Both the position numbers and the translations under genes were made by a program. Positions 1 through 11,465 of a DNA stretch of 64,000 nucleotides are shown in pieces (the first letter of the stretch is position 1; each line of letters starts with the position of its first letter). The notes beneath the pieces were generated by a model that worked only from the letters and a program-made list of their open reading frames with translations, had not been told where the DNA came from and did no database searches. Where the stretch lies: the NCBI GenBank assembly GCA_005281725.1, contig SSBO01000013.1, positions 2,288,445 to 2,352,444 on the forward strand, written 5' to 3'. The DNA is from Wuchereria bancrofti (lineage: Eukaryota > Nematoda > Chromadorea > Rhabditida > Onchocercidae).

Positions 1-3000
1 TTCTATTGTTGCAAAGATCAAAAAATTACCCATAACTACTTAATGTTGGCAGTTGTTTTGTTTGAATAAGAAAAGAAGTTTTCTTTCTTTTTTTTTTTTT
101 AAGAATCAAAGATCTAATCAAAGATTAACCTTATACATTTCTTTCTTTTCATAGAGCTAAAATTAATATATCAGAGAATTTTGTTGAAAGCAATTATGAG
201 AATTTATTATAAAAAAGATGTTTGAAAAAAAAAGAAAAAAAGACATGATATTGTTGCTGGTAACATACTTTGAGGAGAATGTTAAAATAGTCTAATCATT
301 TAATTATCACTTAGTGATAATGATCATTTAACCAACATTTCAAGTTTGTTATTACTTTAATGTGTAAATAAAAATACAAAAGTTCATGAACAAGGAAGTT
401 TACTACTAAATATTATATATATTATTATTAATTTATTACTGATTAAATATCATTTTTAATCAATTCTGAAGTGTTGCAGTTCTTTTACTCTATAATTCAT
501 TAGAAAATTATATTAATTGAAAATATCATATCATTAATAAAAACGTCAGTAAATACAAAATAACAATATATGAATTCTTTCAATCCTTTTATTCATATTT
601 CAACATGTAATTAAACAATAAATAAAATCAAATTGAATTAATAAATAAAGAATTATGATGTAATATAGATAAAAGTATATAACGTTTAAAAAAGTTTCAA
701 TTCAAATTGAACAATAAATATAAAATGATGAAATGTGTCGCCGTAGAATTTATAGAGAAGAAAAATGAAAAAAAAAAGAAAATATTTGCATGAGAATGGA
801 ATTCAAATAGAAATGAAAAGAGAAATTGAATAAATCTTGCTTAAATTTCATTTCTCTTCAATTTTGTCTTCTTCTCCTTTCTAACATTAAAATCGATTCT
901 CATCAATATCGTATTTTTATTTTTTTATTTTATTTTTTTTTGTAAAAAATCTCACTTTTCCTTTTACTTTATATATATTTATCTCTTGTGTTTGAAATTA
1001 ATAAGTTGTATATATCATTTTACAAATCATGAAGAAGTAAATTATAATTTTATATTAATAATTAAATAATAACATAAAAAAAAAAACGAAAAACAAAATT
1101 AAAAAATGAAAAAGCAAAAAAAAAAAAGAAAACGATTACTATCCGAATAGTCTTATTTTTTTCTAAAAGTAATGAATGAATAGAAAAACTTGTTAATTAA
1201 TTATTAAAATATAAAATAATACACATTTTTTCCCTTTTCTTTGTTTGTTCCATTTTTTTAAAAAGAAAAGAAAACAATTTGATTATTTTAACAATATATT
1301 TTATTAATATTTTAATAACAAAAAAAGAAAGGAGAAATAAACGAATAGAAAAATTTCAAAATTAATTATTAAAATATAAAATGACATAGATTTCTTATTC
1401 CTTCTTTTAACTTTTGTTTTGTTTATTTGTCGCTTTTTCTAGGAAAAAAAAACAATTTAATTAATAACAACAAAAAAAGAGGTTTGGAAAAGATAACAAT
1501 ATATGGACAAAATGATAAATAAGGTAGAGATAATATTAGGAAAGAAAGTTAATAGTGTATTTTAATAAATATTATAAAAACAAAAAATTTATTTGTACCT
1601 AAAAAAAAATAAGAATGTATCACTTTCTTTCTTGTAACATTTTTAACAAAGAAAATAGAAAAAAAAAACCTCCCAATTTCTGCTCTCTCTCTTCCCTTCT
1701 TTTTTTTCCTTTGACAATTTTTATATTTTCATTTCTCTCCTTCTTCCTCTTCCAATGTTTTCTTTTTTCGATTCATTGAATGAATGAAAGAATATGTTTT
1801 GTGAAAAAACAAAAGGAAGAAGAAAAGAGAGAAAAAGGGAGAGGGAGAGAGAGAGAAGGGCTAAGAGATGAATGAATTGAATGAATTAAATGAATTGAAT
1901 GCCCATCCTAAATGATGGTAGATGAAATATACTGATCATTTTTTCTTTTTTTCCACTTTCATTGCATTTTTATTTTCATATATATAAGAAAAAGAATTTG
2001 TATATATAATATCATTTTGCTTTTTATTTAAAACATTTTGTTAGTTTGAAAAGAGGAAGAAAGAAAGAGAGGGAGAGACAAGAGGAGAGAGAGAGAGAGG
2101 AGAGACGAACAAAAAGAATTTGTGTAAGCTGAATTAAATGAAAAAGACAAAAAGAAAATTCGAAGAAAATATTCAAAAAAAAAAGTTTTTTTTCCTTTTT
2201 TCACTTAGAGTAGAAATGGATGACGCTATCAATGTTTATAAACTAATTTCTTGCTTTTCGTCTTCTTTTTTCTTTCTTTTTCTTTTTTTTTCTATCATCC
2301 TGAAAAAGAGAAAGAAAAATAAATTACTTCCTATTCATACGCTTTTTTCTTTAGCTCTTTTTTCTTTTTTTTATTTGAATGCTTTAAAAATTTCTCTTTG
2401 TCCATAAAAATACATTTAAATTTATTTCATTATGTCAGATGTAATATTTCAATTTTTTTTTGGCTAACTAACAATGTGTTATGCTAAATTTTTTCAATTA
2501 TGAGATGTAGGTATGACTATTTTTAATCTTATTTTTAATACATAATGCATCTTAATTTCATATTAAAAAAAGAAGGAAGATTCGAAACATTTTAAAATGA
2601 ATTAGAAAAAAGTAAATGCGTAAATAAATTTTATTATAACAATTATTTTATCACTTTTTTACTAATTTCTCGTTAATTTAAATGAAATAATCTAATGCGT
2701 ATTAAATTGGATAGAAAGCATAGGATAAGAAAGAAAAATAAACTGGTGAAAAACATTTTATTAGATTAAGAATTTTAGAATAAATTGTAAAATTTGCAAA
2801 TTTTTATCAAACTTTTTCTTCTAATATCATTTTACTAGGTCGACTAATTACTAAAAGCAAATGATATTATAGGAAAATCTTATTCATTTAAATATTTGAT
2901 TATTTTAGTTTGTAATTTTGAAATGATATTGGAGAGCTTTGATTATTTGAAAATGTAAGAAAATTTGACAAGAAATATGATTGTGATAGACAGGCGAATA

Positions 3001-3712
3001 AATTTGCTATGTCCATTTAAATTCATGTATGAAATAAAAAAAAATGGAAATGAAATTGTTGGAAAAAACGAAAAAAAAACATGAAATGAAACTTGAATTT
3101 ATTAATGGTAGTTATTATCAATTAATATTACGGATTCTTTCCAGAGAATTTTTTTTTTTTTGAGGAAAATATTTAATGAAATAAATTAATTAAACTTCTA
3201 TCTAAATATTACTAAACTACTTTAGCATTTACTCTACTGTTTTTCTATTTTATAGAAAATTTTAGAAATGAGAGAAAAAAAGGAGGAAATGACTGCAAAA
3301 TATTTCATTTGGAAGCAAAGTGATAAATAACACTCAGTATTGTAGCAAAAAGAATAGTTACGAGAGAAGAGAGAGAGGGAGGGAGAAAGAAAGAGAGAGA
3401 GAGAAAAAATAGAAAAAAAAATTACGAAACATTGCTAATTCACTCCAACTAGTAATATTTGTTTTCCTTTTCTTCTTCATTTGATAATATTTAAAGCTCT
3501 TGAAAAAAAAATAATTGAAAACTTTCTAATCTTTTAATCTATTATTAAAAAAAGATAAAAAATTAATAATAATCATATAGTTTAATTGAAATTATAATCA
3601 AAAATTTGAATCGCTTTTTTTTTGTTTTCTCTTCTATTCTTAGAATTAATCTTTTATAAGTTAAGTTTAATATGGAATAGAAAATAATAGATAGACTAAT
3701 AAAATAAAAGAC
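1..3712. other. AT-rich gene-free region
   Basis: No gene can be supported here. Open frames on both strands are short and low-complexity; one 89-codon plus-strand ORF at 2138 is almost entirely Lys/Phe/Leu from A- and T-runs. Three GA-rich polypurine tracts stand out, at about 1804-1860, 2049-2106 and 3360-3415. Intergenic DNA downstream of the minus-strand gene array is the simplest reading. Confidence 0.6.
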
Positions 3713-4740
3713 GGTTAGAAATTTTTAAAAAATAATAATAATAGAATAAAAAAAGGTTGAAAATTTGAGGAAAAAATAGAATAAAAGGTTAAAAAAATTT
3801 GATAAATCAACCAAATGATTAAGAAAAAAAAATTCCAAAAATAGTTACTGCTTTCAAATGCACATCAAATTGGTAAGCTTCTAGGAGAAAACATTTCTGA
3901 TTTATTTTTCCTCACTCTTACTTTACTCCCTTTTTCCTCAAATCTATAGCTAGCATCCCTCTTTTGATCAATACCTTCCAACTGCATCGTTCCACCATCA
4001 TCAAACTATCGTGTACTCTTGAAAATCTCTCTCTGTACACCTTTCTTTCTCATTTTATTAACTAACTTAAAGGATGACACTTATCACTAGCTAACTATCA
4101 TGGGATTTTATATTCTTTTAATTAAACTTTACCATTTAAATTAATTTTTAGAAGAAATTAAATTAGCTCATACAGATATGCATACATACATACATATATA
4201 AATAACCAAATTATTATTACATTTAAAATAGTAAATCGGAATATGTAATAACATGAAAAATTTTAATCGATCAGTTCTATATACAAATATAATTTATCAA
4301 ATTATTATAACATTTAAAGTAATAAACATTAAAAAAAAATTAGCATTTAAATTATTATGGTATATAAATTTAAATAAAAAAAACATTTAAATAAAAAAAA
4401 ATCAGCACAAAAAATTATAGCATCTAAAAAAAAAGTAGGACATGTAATACTATGAGAAATTTTAATCAATCAGTTATGTACATAAATATAATTTATCAAA
4501 TTATTATAGCATTTAAAATAGTAAATATGAATATGTAACAGTATAAAAAATTTTAATCAATTTTAAAAATGCTTTTTTTTGTAAAATTTTTAAGCATTTA
4601 TAATTTTTTAAAGCATTATTCAAGCTTACTCTGTTTTTTTTTGGCTTCTTTTAGCTTTTCTTTTCTAATTCAATATTTATCTGATATTATTATCAATTTT
4701 TAATGCATATTGTATGAATTATGTAACAAAAAAAAAAAAA
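3713..4740 (+). repeat. Direct duplication A, copy 1 (1028 bp)
   Basis: This block recurs at 4742-5769 with a constant offset of 1029 and no difference that I could see. It ends in a run of 13 A immediately before the single N at 4741. The content is AT-rich non-coding DNA with internal degenerate repeats of about 105 bp (around 4208-4330 and 4433-4560). The form suggests two overlapping contig ends placed side by side rather than merged. Confidence 0.93.
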
Positions 4741-4741
4741 N

Positions 4742-5769
4742 GGTTAGAAATTTTTAAAAAATAATAATAATAGAATAAAAAAAGGTTGAAAATTTGAGGA
4801 AAAAATAGAATAAAAGGTTAAAAAAATTTGATAAATCAACCAAATGATTAAGAAAAAAAAATTCCAAAAATAGTTACTGCTTTCAAATGCACATCAAATT
4901 GGTAAGCTTCTAGGAGAAAACATTTCTGATTTATTTTTCCTCACTCTTACTTTACTCCCTTTTTCCTCAAATCTATAGCTAGCATCCCTCTTTTGATCAA
5001 TACCTTCCAACTGCATCGTTCCACCATCATCAAACTATCGTGTACTCTTGAAAATCTCTCTCTGTACACCTTTCTTTCTCATTTTATTAACTAACTTAAA
5101 GGATGACACTTATCACTAGCTAACTATCATGGGATTTTATATTCTTTTAATTAAACTTTACCATTTAAATTAATTTTTAGAAGAAATTAAATTAGCTCAT
5201 ACAGATATGCATACATACATACATATATAAATAACCAAATTATTATTACATTTAAAATAGTAAATCGGAATATGTAATAACATGAAAAATTTTAATCGAT
5301 CAGTTCTATATACAAATATAATTTATCAAATTATTATAACATTTAAAGTAATAAACATTAAAAAAAAATTAGCATTTAAATTATTATGGTATATAAATTT
5401 AAATAAAAAAAACATTTAAATAAAAAAAAATCAGCACAAAAAATTATAGCATCTAAAAAAAAAGTAGGACATGTAATACTATGAGAAATTTTAATCAATC
5501 AGTTATGTACATAAATATAATTTATCAAATTATTATAGCATTTAAAATAGTAAATATGAATATGTAACAGTATAAAAAATTTTAATCAATTTTAAAAATG
5601 CTTTTTTTTGTAAAATTTTTAAGCATTTATAATTTTTTAAAGCATTATTCAAGCTTACTCTGTTTTTTTTTGGCTTCTTTTAGCTTTTCTTTTCTAATTC
5701 AATATTTATCTGATATTATTATCAATTTTTAATGCATATTGTATGAATTATGTAACAAAAAAAAAAAAA
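4742..5769 (+). repeat. Direct duplication A, copy 2 (1028 bp)
   Basis: Copy 2 of the block at 3713-4740. It starts directly after the N and ends in the same 13-A run, after which unique sequence resumes. A true tandem duplication would not normally be separated by exactly one N, so an assembly artefact is more likely. Confidence 0.93.
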
Positions 5770-6240
5770 TTCATAAGCTCTAAAAGGACGAAAACCCTAA
5801 AATTAATTTCGATCTAATTTATCTATTTGAAAGCAGTATACACCTTAAAATTTTGTAGATAACATAAGCATCGAAAATTACTTATGAATATCAAAAATTA
5901 CTTGGTTGTGAATTCTTAAAAATTTTAATGGTTAAAAAAAAGGAAATAAAAAATGAGAAAAATATTTCAATTTCTTACATCTCTTTCGAAATTTGAGTTT
6001 TTTTCTTTTTTTTTTTAGTAAGTGATAAAATTCTCTTTTCGTGTGTATTTGCAAAGCTAATCCGACAATGTTGTAATTTTGCAAAAGAAATGAAAAATTC
6101 TTTGATCGTCCACAAACAAAATCGTTATGTACTTTATGGCAGCAAACGATAGTGGCAATGGACACGAAAGTTATTAGCCTGTTGACCATCGATGACGTAA
6201 CAAGCTTTTACTTTAGCTGCTAACACAAATATGAGAATGT

Positions 6241-6285
6241 ATGTGTGTGTGTGTGTGTGTGCGTGTGTGTGTGTGTGTGTGTGTG
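6241..6285. repeat. (TG)n microsatellite
   Basis: About 22 TG units with two interrupting GC steps. Confidence 0.95.
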
Positions 6286-6376
6286 CGTTGTATGTTTACT
6301 TATTTCAAATGACTGAATTAAATTTATGCTAGAAAGGGAGAAATTTTCCAAAAATTTCATTTCAAGTATGAAATAC

Positions 6377-6400
6377 GTGTGTGTGTGTGTGTGTTGTGTG
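6377..6400. repeat. (GT)n microsatellite
   Basis: About nine GT units followed by a TTGTGTG interruption. Part of a cluster of TG arrays between 6.2 and 6.9 kb. Confidence 0.9.
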
Positions 6401-6833
6401 AGATAAACGATAGTTAAAAGAGGGAAAGAATGAGAATTATGCTTAATATTAAGCTTCAATGAAATGATAAATGTTCTTCTATGTGCCCAAGTACCACGAT
6501 GCAATGACATCGCTTATGTTATTAGTTTCGGTCTAAAATTGCCACAATTTTTAATGACCAATTCAAATTCTCTTCCCTCTTTCTCAATTCCCACTATTGC
6601 TATAAATGATTACACAATGTGTGTGTGAGGGAGGGAAAGAGAGACGATTGGCTAAAATTTAATAATATTTTACTAGAGAAATTAGAAAAAGAGGATAGAA
6701 AGATAGAAAATTTAATGTTAGTAGCGGCTAGACTGAAAAGGGACATATGTCCACCAATGGATGAACTAGTGTCTGTGTGTGTGTGGAAGCTTACTTTCAC
6801 ACAGCAACCAGCTAACGGACATTTCATTGGCTT

Positions 6834-6844
6834 GTATGTATGTA

Positions 6845-6882
<38 letters not shown>
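6834..6882. repeat. (TGTA)n(TG)n compound microsatellite
   Basis: Four TGTA units run into about 13 TG units. A shorter TG tract lies at about 6772-6786. Confidence 0.93.
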
Positions 6883-7850
6883 GCCATTGAAATATTTGTA
6901 CAGCTAGCTATGAGATATGAATGTAAAAGGATTGCATAAAATGAAGAGAGGAAGAAGCTAGGGGCAGCTTTGATGATGATGGTTGGTTGATGCAACCAGC
7001 CAACCAGGAAGTGAATTTTCTCCCACTTTCCCAATAAATAATCACAAAGGATAAGAGAAATGAGAAGGGAATTACTAACCTCGAAAAAAAAAGAAAAAAG
7101 GAAAAGGAATCACATTTGATAATACATTGTTTCTTGTAAAATAGATAGAAAAAGGAAAAAGGTGATAATGGTAATGTAAGAGAAATTTTCGTCTTCTTTT
7201 GTGTTAAGATATTAAAATAAGAATAGAAAATTTGTAATTAAAAAGTTACATCTTAGTTTTATCTGTTTACCAGTAAAAAAAAATCTTTTTTATTTCACAT
7301 AGGCATTTTCCCAACAAAATTTATTTGAATAAATTAGAAAAAAGAATTTAATGTAGTGTGATTTTTGATGATTCAATTAATTATGAATTTAGACACACAG
7401 CAATATCATTTTGGTAAGTGCTAACACTCTAAATATTCTAGGAATTCTCCTCATTTTTAATATATTTTAAAATACAATAACTGATGTGATATGATAAATT
7501 GGTTGCAAGTATATAATGTTATATTTCAAAAGTAAAAAATAAAGTTTTCCACGTAGATATATTTTCCATATGAATTGAAGATTGAAAACTATTCATTTGC
7601 GGTTTGTTAGTGGTAAAAAAAATTTTGATGTTATACTCATTTGTCACTTTCCTTGATATAATACAAGGGAATATAAGATAGTATGGATGTTCAGCTAATG
7701 TTAATCAATTCAAATTATCATAAATGTATATTTTATTTCATAATAAAGTCATATCATAACTAAAATAGAATCTTTTTTTCAACAAATTGAGAGGAAACAA
7801 CAAGAATTAATATGTGAACAGAAAAAAAAAAACAATCATTGAGAATGGGA

Positions 7851-10420
7851 TCATTTTCCACCACGACATTTCTTTTGCTTTCCCATTTTCATGCTATTCC
7901 CGCGTGTTTTTTTCATCTTTTTCAATTTATTTTGGAAATGCTGCTGCCGATGAATAGATGATTTTGATCGCTTCGGTTTCTTACTTTGGTTTTTGTCCAC
8001 ATTTCTTAAATACATTCAATTCAAATGCTGGAGCCGTTATTTTACATTTCTATGACAACAATCGATAGTCTAGTCATCATCAAATGGATTACTGAAAATA
8101 TTTACAGGACTATTTTCATAGGTTATTTCTGTGAATCTAAAGTATGATTATGCATCTCTATTATCATCAGTAGATGATTTACACCATACTGAATGACAAA
8201 AGCTCATAGTATCAACATTTGCATAATCATTGATGGAACATTTTGATTTTCAATCACTTCTAAAAAATTTTTAAATTACTACTAACTGCTGTTGATTGCC
8301 TTGCTGACTTGCTGTCAAACGTGTTTCATTCAAAACACTTTTTTTGGAAGACAATCTATCCAAGATTTGTAACTGCTTTTTTTGTTCACCAGAAACATCC
8401 ACCTCATTCGGTTCATACTGCAAAATAATCGTTAGCAAAAAATCCACGTCACTTCAGTTTCCATAAAAAAGTATCCTACTATCATACGTCCATTCCATTT
8501 TCTTTCTATTCGGAAATATAAAACTGCACTATAACAAGTTAAAAGTTACCTTGTGATGTTTACCTGTCTTCAGCAATTTCTTTTCATTTCTAATTGATGG
8601 TTGAAATGCACCACATGATGCAGTAGAATATCGCGCTCGATTCATCTGATTTACTAACTGTAAAAATGAGAGGAAAAGTTTCTTAATTTTTTGCTCCAAC
8701 AAAAATAGCAATACTTTCAGCAGAGTAAAATGTTTGGTAAAGGACAATATAACTTGAAAAGTTTGGTCGACTGTTTTTATCATATTTATAATTAATTATA
8801 TCTTCCAGATATAACCGTACCAATATTATATTTAAACATTAAAGTCTTTTTGAAGATATATCATGATTTCCTCATCACCATAATAGCAAGAAATGCTCAA
8901 AACTGATATGTACGGAATCATTTAAAATATGCACATCAAAATTTTTTTTTCTTGAACTTGTGATATCAATTTGGATAATGAAAATAATCCGCGTAATCGA
9001 ACCTCATGTCTATTCCGATTATTTAAATCAACGGTAATACCAAGAGGAGTTGCGTTTGCTGATGAAATTCCTTTTAAGCGTGCGATGTTGCGTAAACGTT
9101 GCATTTCATTTTTGTGCACTTTTTCTTTCTTGGCTTTTTCTCGTTCATCAAAATAATCAATCATAGGATCTAAACTTTATGCTCAAAAATATGTAAATTA
9201 AGAGAGATATTATAAAAAGATCCACCAAAATTCAAATTACTATTCGTTCGTCCGTTCATGTCAACATTGAAATGAACCTTCGAACTTTGAGATTTTTTAT
9301 ATGACATGACTTCCTTGATATTCCAACATCACATAGTTCATTCTACCAATTTCAAATTAAAAAAGATGGGAATGAAATGAAAATTATGAAAGAGAAAACA
9401 GTTTGTTTTATTTACTGTAACAGCTAAAAGTTAATTATTAATTCCCAGTACCGCAAGAATCATTTCTTAAGAAATCGTGTTACCTTTGTTATCTGGTATT
9501 TCGATTAGCCATTCCTTAGTATCATTATTTTTAACACTTTTATATCCATATCTCGCTTTCCATTCCTTAAAAAAACAAAACTTTCGTTATCCGAACCATA
9601 TCATAGACATAGGATTAAGACAATTTTATTAAGTTAGGTAATGTCCTATTTTATTTCAATTTCAGGTCGTTATTTACAAAGAAATACCTAACTAATTAAG
9701 CTCCAACCTGAGTTTGCTCATCAAAAACTTTTCGACTTTTGTTTTTCTTTCGTATTCCTTTCTGTTGCGCATACTGTTCCCATTTCGTTAGCTGACGCTC
9801 AGATGGTAACGGTTTTTCTCGAGGAAGTCGAAACAATGTTGCTGGTAACTGCAAAGTAAGAAATTAAATATGATAGTGTATTTATAAAATATTTTACCGA
9901 TTTTCATGTTTGTGATGCAATATTGAAATTAATCAACAAGACTTGAAACTCGTTTAATTTGGGTCAATAAAAGATTTATGGGTAAGTAGTACAATTAAAA
10001 GCATACTTTTGCACAGATAGCTTCATCAATCCGTTTTCTCTCCAACTCCCATATTTTATTAAACAAGAATTGCACATTATCTCGTACTCTTGCTGATAGC
10101 TCTTCCTCGCTTAGCTTGCTATAAAAATTACATTATAATTCAAATAAAAAGACCCGTTATGCTTATCAGATCCCAATACCAGAACTGCATGAGCACATAG
10201 TTTAAAGTGTGTTCTAACATTGAACAAGCAAACGTAAACCATAACCGAAAAATTCAAAAAGAGATGATCGCTTGAAATAATGGAACAGGAAACCTTACTT
10301 TGTTGAACCTTCGTCTATTACAGGATCATTATCAATGATAAGCAAATTACCCACATCAACAAATGGATCTATAATTTTATCCACTTCTGTTGGTAATGAA
10401 ATAAATCCTTTTTCTTCCAT
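7851..10420 (-). CDS. Ribosome biogenesis regulatory protein RRS1 homologue
   Basis: RRS1 is a nucleolar assembly factor that, with its partner RPF2, brings the 5S RNP into the pre-60S ribosome. Eight exons on the minus strand: 10299-10420, 10007-10118, 9708-9848, 9484-9565, 9003-9169, 8550-8657, 8287-8417 and 7851-8004. All phases agree and give 338 residues (human RRS1 has 365). Family hallmarks are visible: LPREKPLPSERQLTKWEQYA in exon 3, WKARYGYKSV in exon 4, KNEMQRLRNIARLKGI in exon 5 and RARYSTASCGAFQP in exon 6. The last exon encodes a lysine-rich tail (KKPKRSK, KLKKMKKTRG) like the basic tail of the family. Exon 7 must end at a GTTAGT donor; reading through stops at 8271. A TTTTTTAG acceptor lies one base before the ATG. 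This is the last gene of the minus-strand array. Confidence 0.95.
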
Positions 10421-11465
10421 TCTAAAAAAGAGAGGATAATCAGTAGTAAGCAAACTTTAAAGGATTAAAGCATAGATGATAAATATAGATGATTATAATA
10501 AATACTATCAAACAAATAAAGTACAATCGACTTGGAAACTTCTTACTACCTTTAAACAAATTTGAATACTACTATTATCACTGTATTAATAATATTAAAT
10601 AAGCAAAAATTGCATAGGAAAATTGACGAAACCCAAGGAAAAAAATAACACAGTAATTGAATTTTTATTTTACATTAATGAAAAAAACAATGTATAAGAA
10701 CGAAGAAAAACTATGCACAAAAATACATCAAATGTATGAAAACGAGTATTCTGAAGAGATACTTAATGAATGAGAGAACAGAAATGAAATGAAATGGAAT
10801 TGTTTTTCAGTGTTGAATATAACGTTGAGAGATATAACGATATCATGATAATATAAAAAAGCACGACAAAACAGTAATTGATTAATATGAAAGCGTCAAC
10901 TACAGTATAGTTTAATGAATAATATATCTTTATTGAGGTAAACATACCTTCAAAATATATCAGTGATATCAGAATATTTAAGATGATATAATGGTCAAAA
11001 GCAAACAAAAAAAACTGAGTTAAGATAAGACGAAAGAGATAACAGAGGACAGCATTATCAGTCTATTCAAAATAACTATGCACTGATATATCACTGAAAA
11101 TTTTCACGAACTAAGCAATCAAGTTAATAAAAATCTCTCAAAAATATTTTCATTATAAAAAAATGTACAATAAATATACTAGTTTATTGGAAAATCAAAG
11201 ACAGTGATTATATCAGGAATATGTCACCTTTGGTCAATATATGAATTTCATAAGAATAAAAAATCATTAACAGAAATTGCTGTTGTAGACAATCTACAGT
11301 TAAGGCATAAAATAAACATTTCCATCACCAAGTTATATTTTAATAATGATTTCCGGTATAATAGCTAATATTTTATATCATTGTTCATATTTTACCTTCA
11401 TTATCAGCAAGAAGTACAGGTAAGTTACTAATTAAGTAATATATATGCGCTATATACCAAAAAAA
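10421..11465. other. Spacer between PP2A B'' and RRS1 genes
   Basis: About 1.0 kb of AT-rich DNA between the stop of the PP2A B'' gene and the RRS1 start. An 81-codon minus-strand ORF (10763-11008) is Ile/Leu/Tyr/Phe-rich with no recognisable motif, and I do not treat it as a gene. If the array is an operon, this is a long intercistronic spacer. Confidence 0.5.

Larger units (their letters stand above)
5770..7850. other. Gene-free region with microsatellites
   Basis: This stretch lies downstream of the RRS1 stop codon. The ORFs of 85-144 codons here owe their length to TG/CA repeats (runs of Thr-His or Val-Cys) and are not credible genes. Any 3' UTR of RRS1 would lie at the right end, but I could not place a poly(A) signal with confidence. 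Confidence 0.55.

Noticed and set aside
2138..2407. 89-codon plus-strand ORF
   Set aside because: Made of A- and T-run codons (Lys, Phe, Leu) in low-complexity DNA.
6220..7034. Minus- and plus-strand ORFs of 96-144 codons
   Set aside because: Their length comes from TG/CA repeats (poly Thr-His, Val-Cys); no domain, no splice context.
8271..8286. RRS1 ending at the TAA at 8271
   Set aside because: A GTTAGT donor at 8286 joins in phase to an exon encoding the basic tail expected for RRS1.
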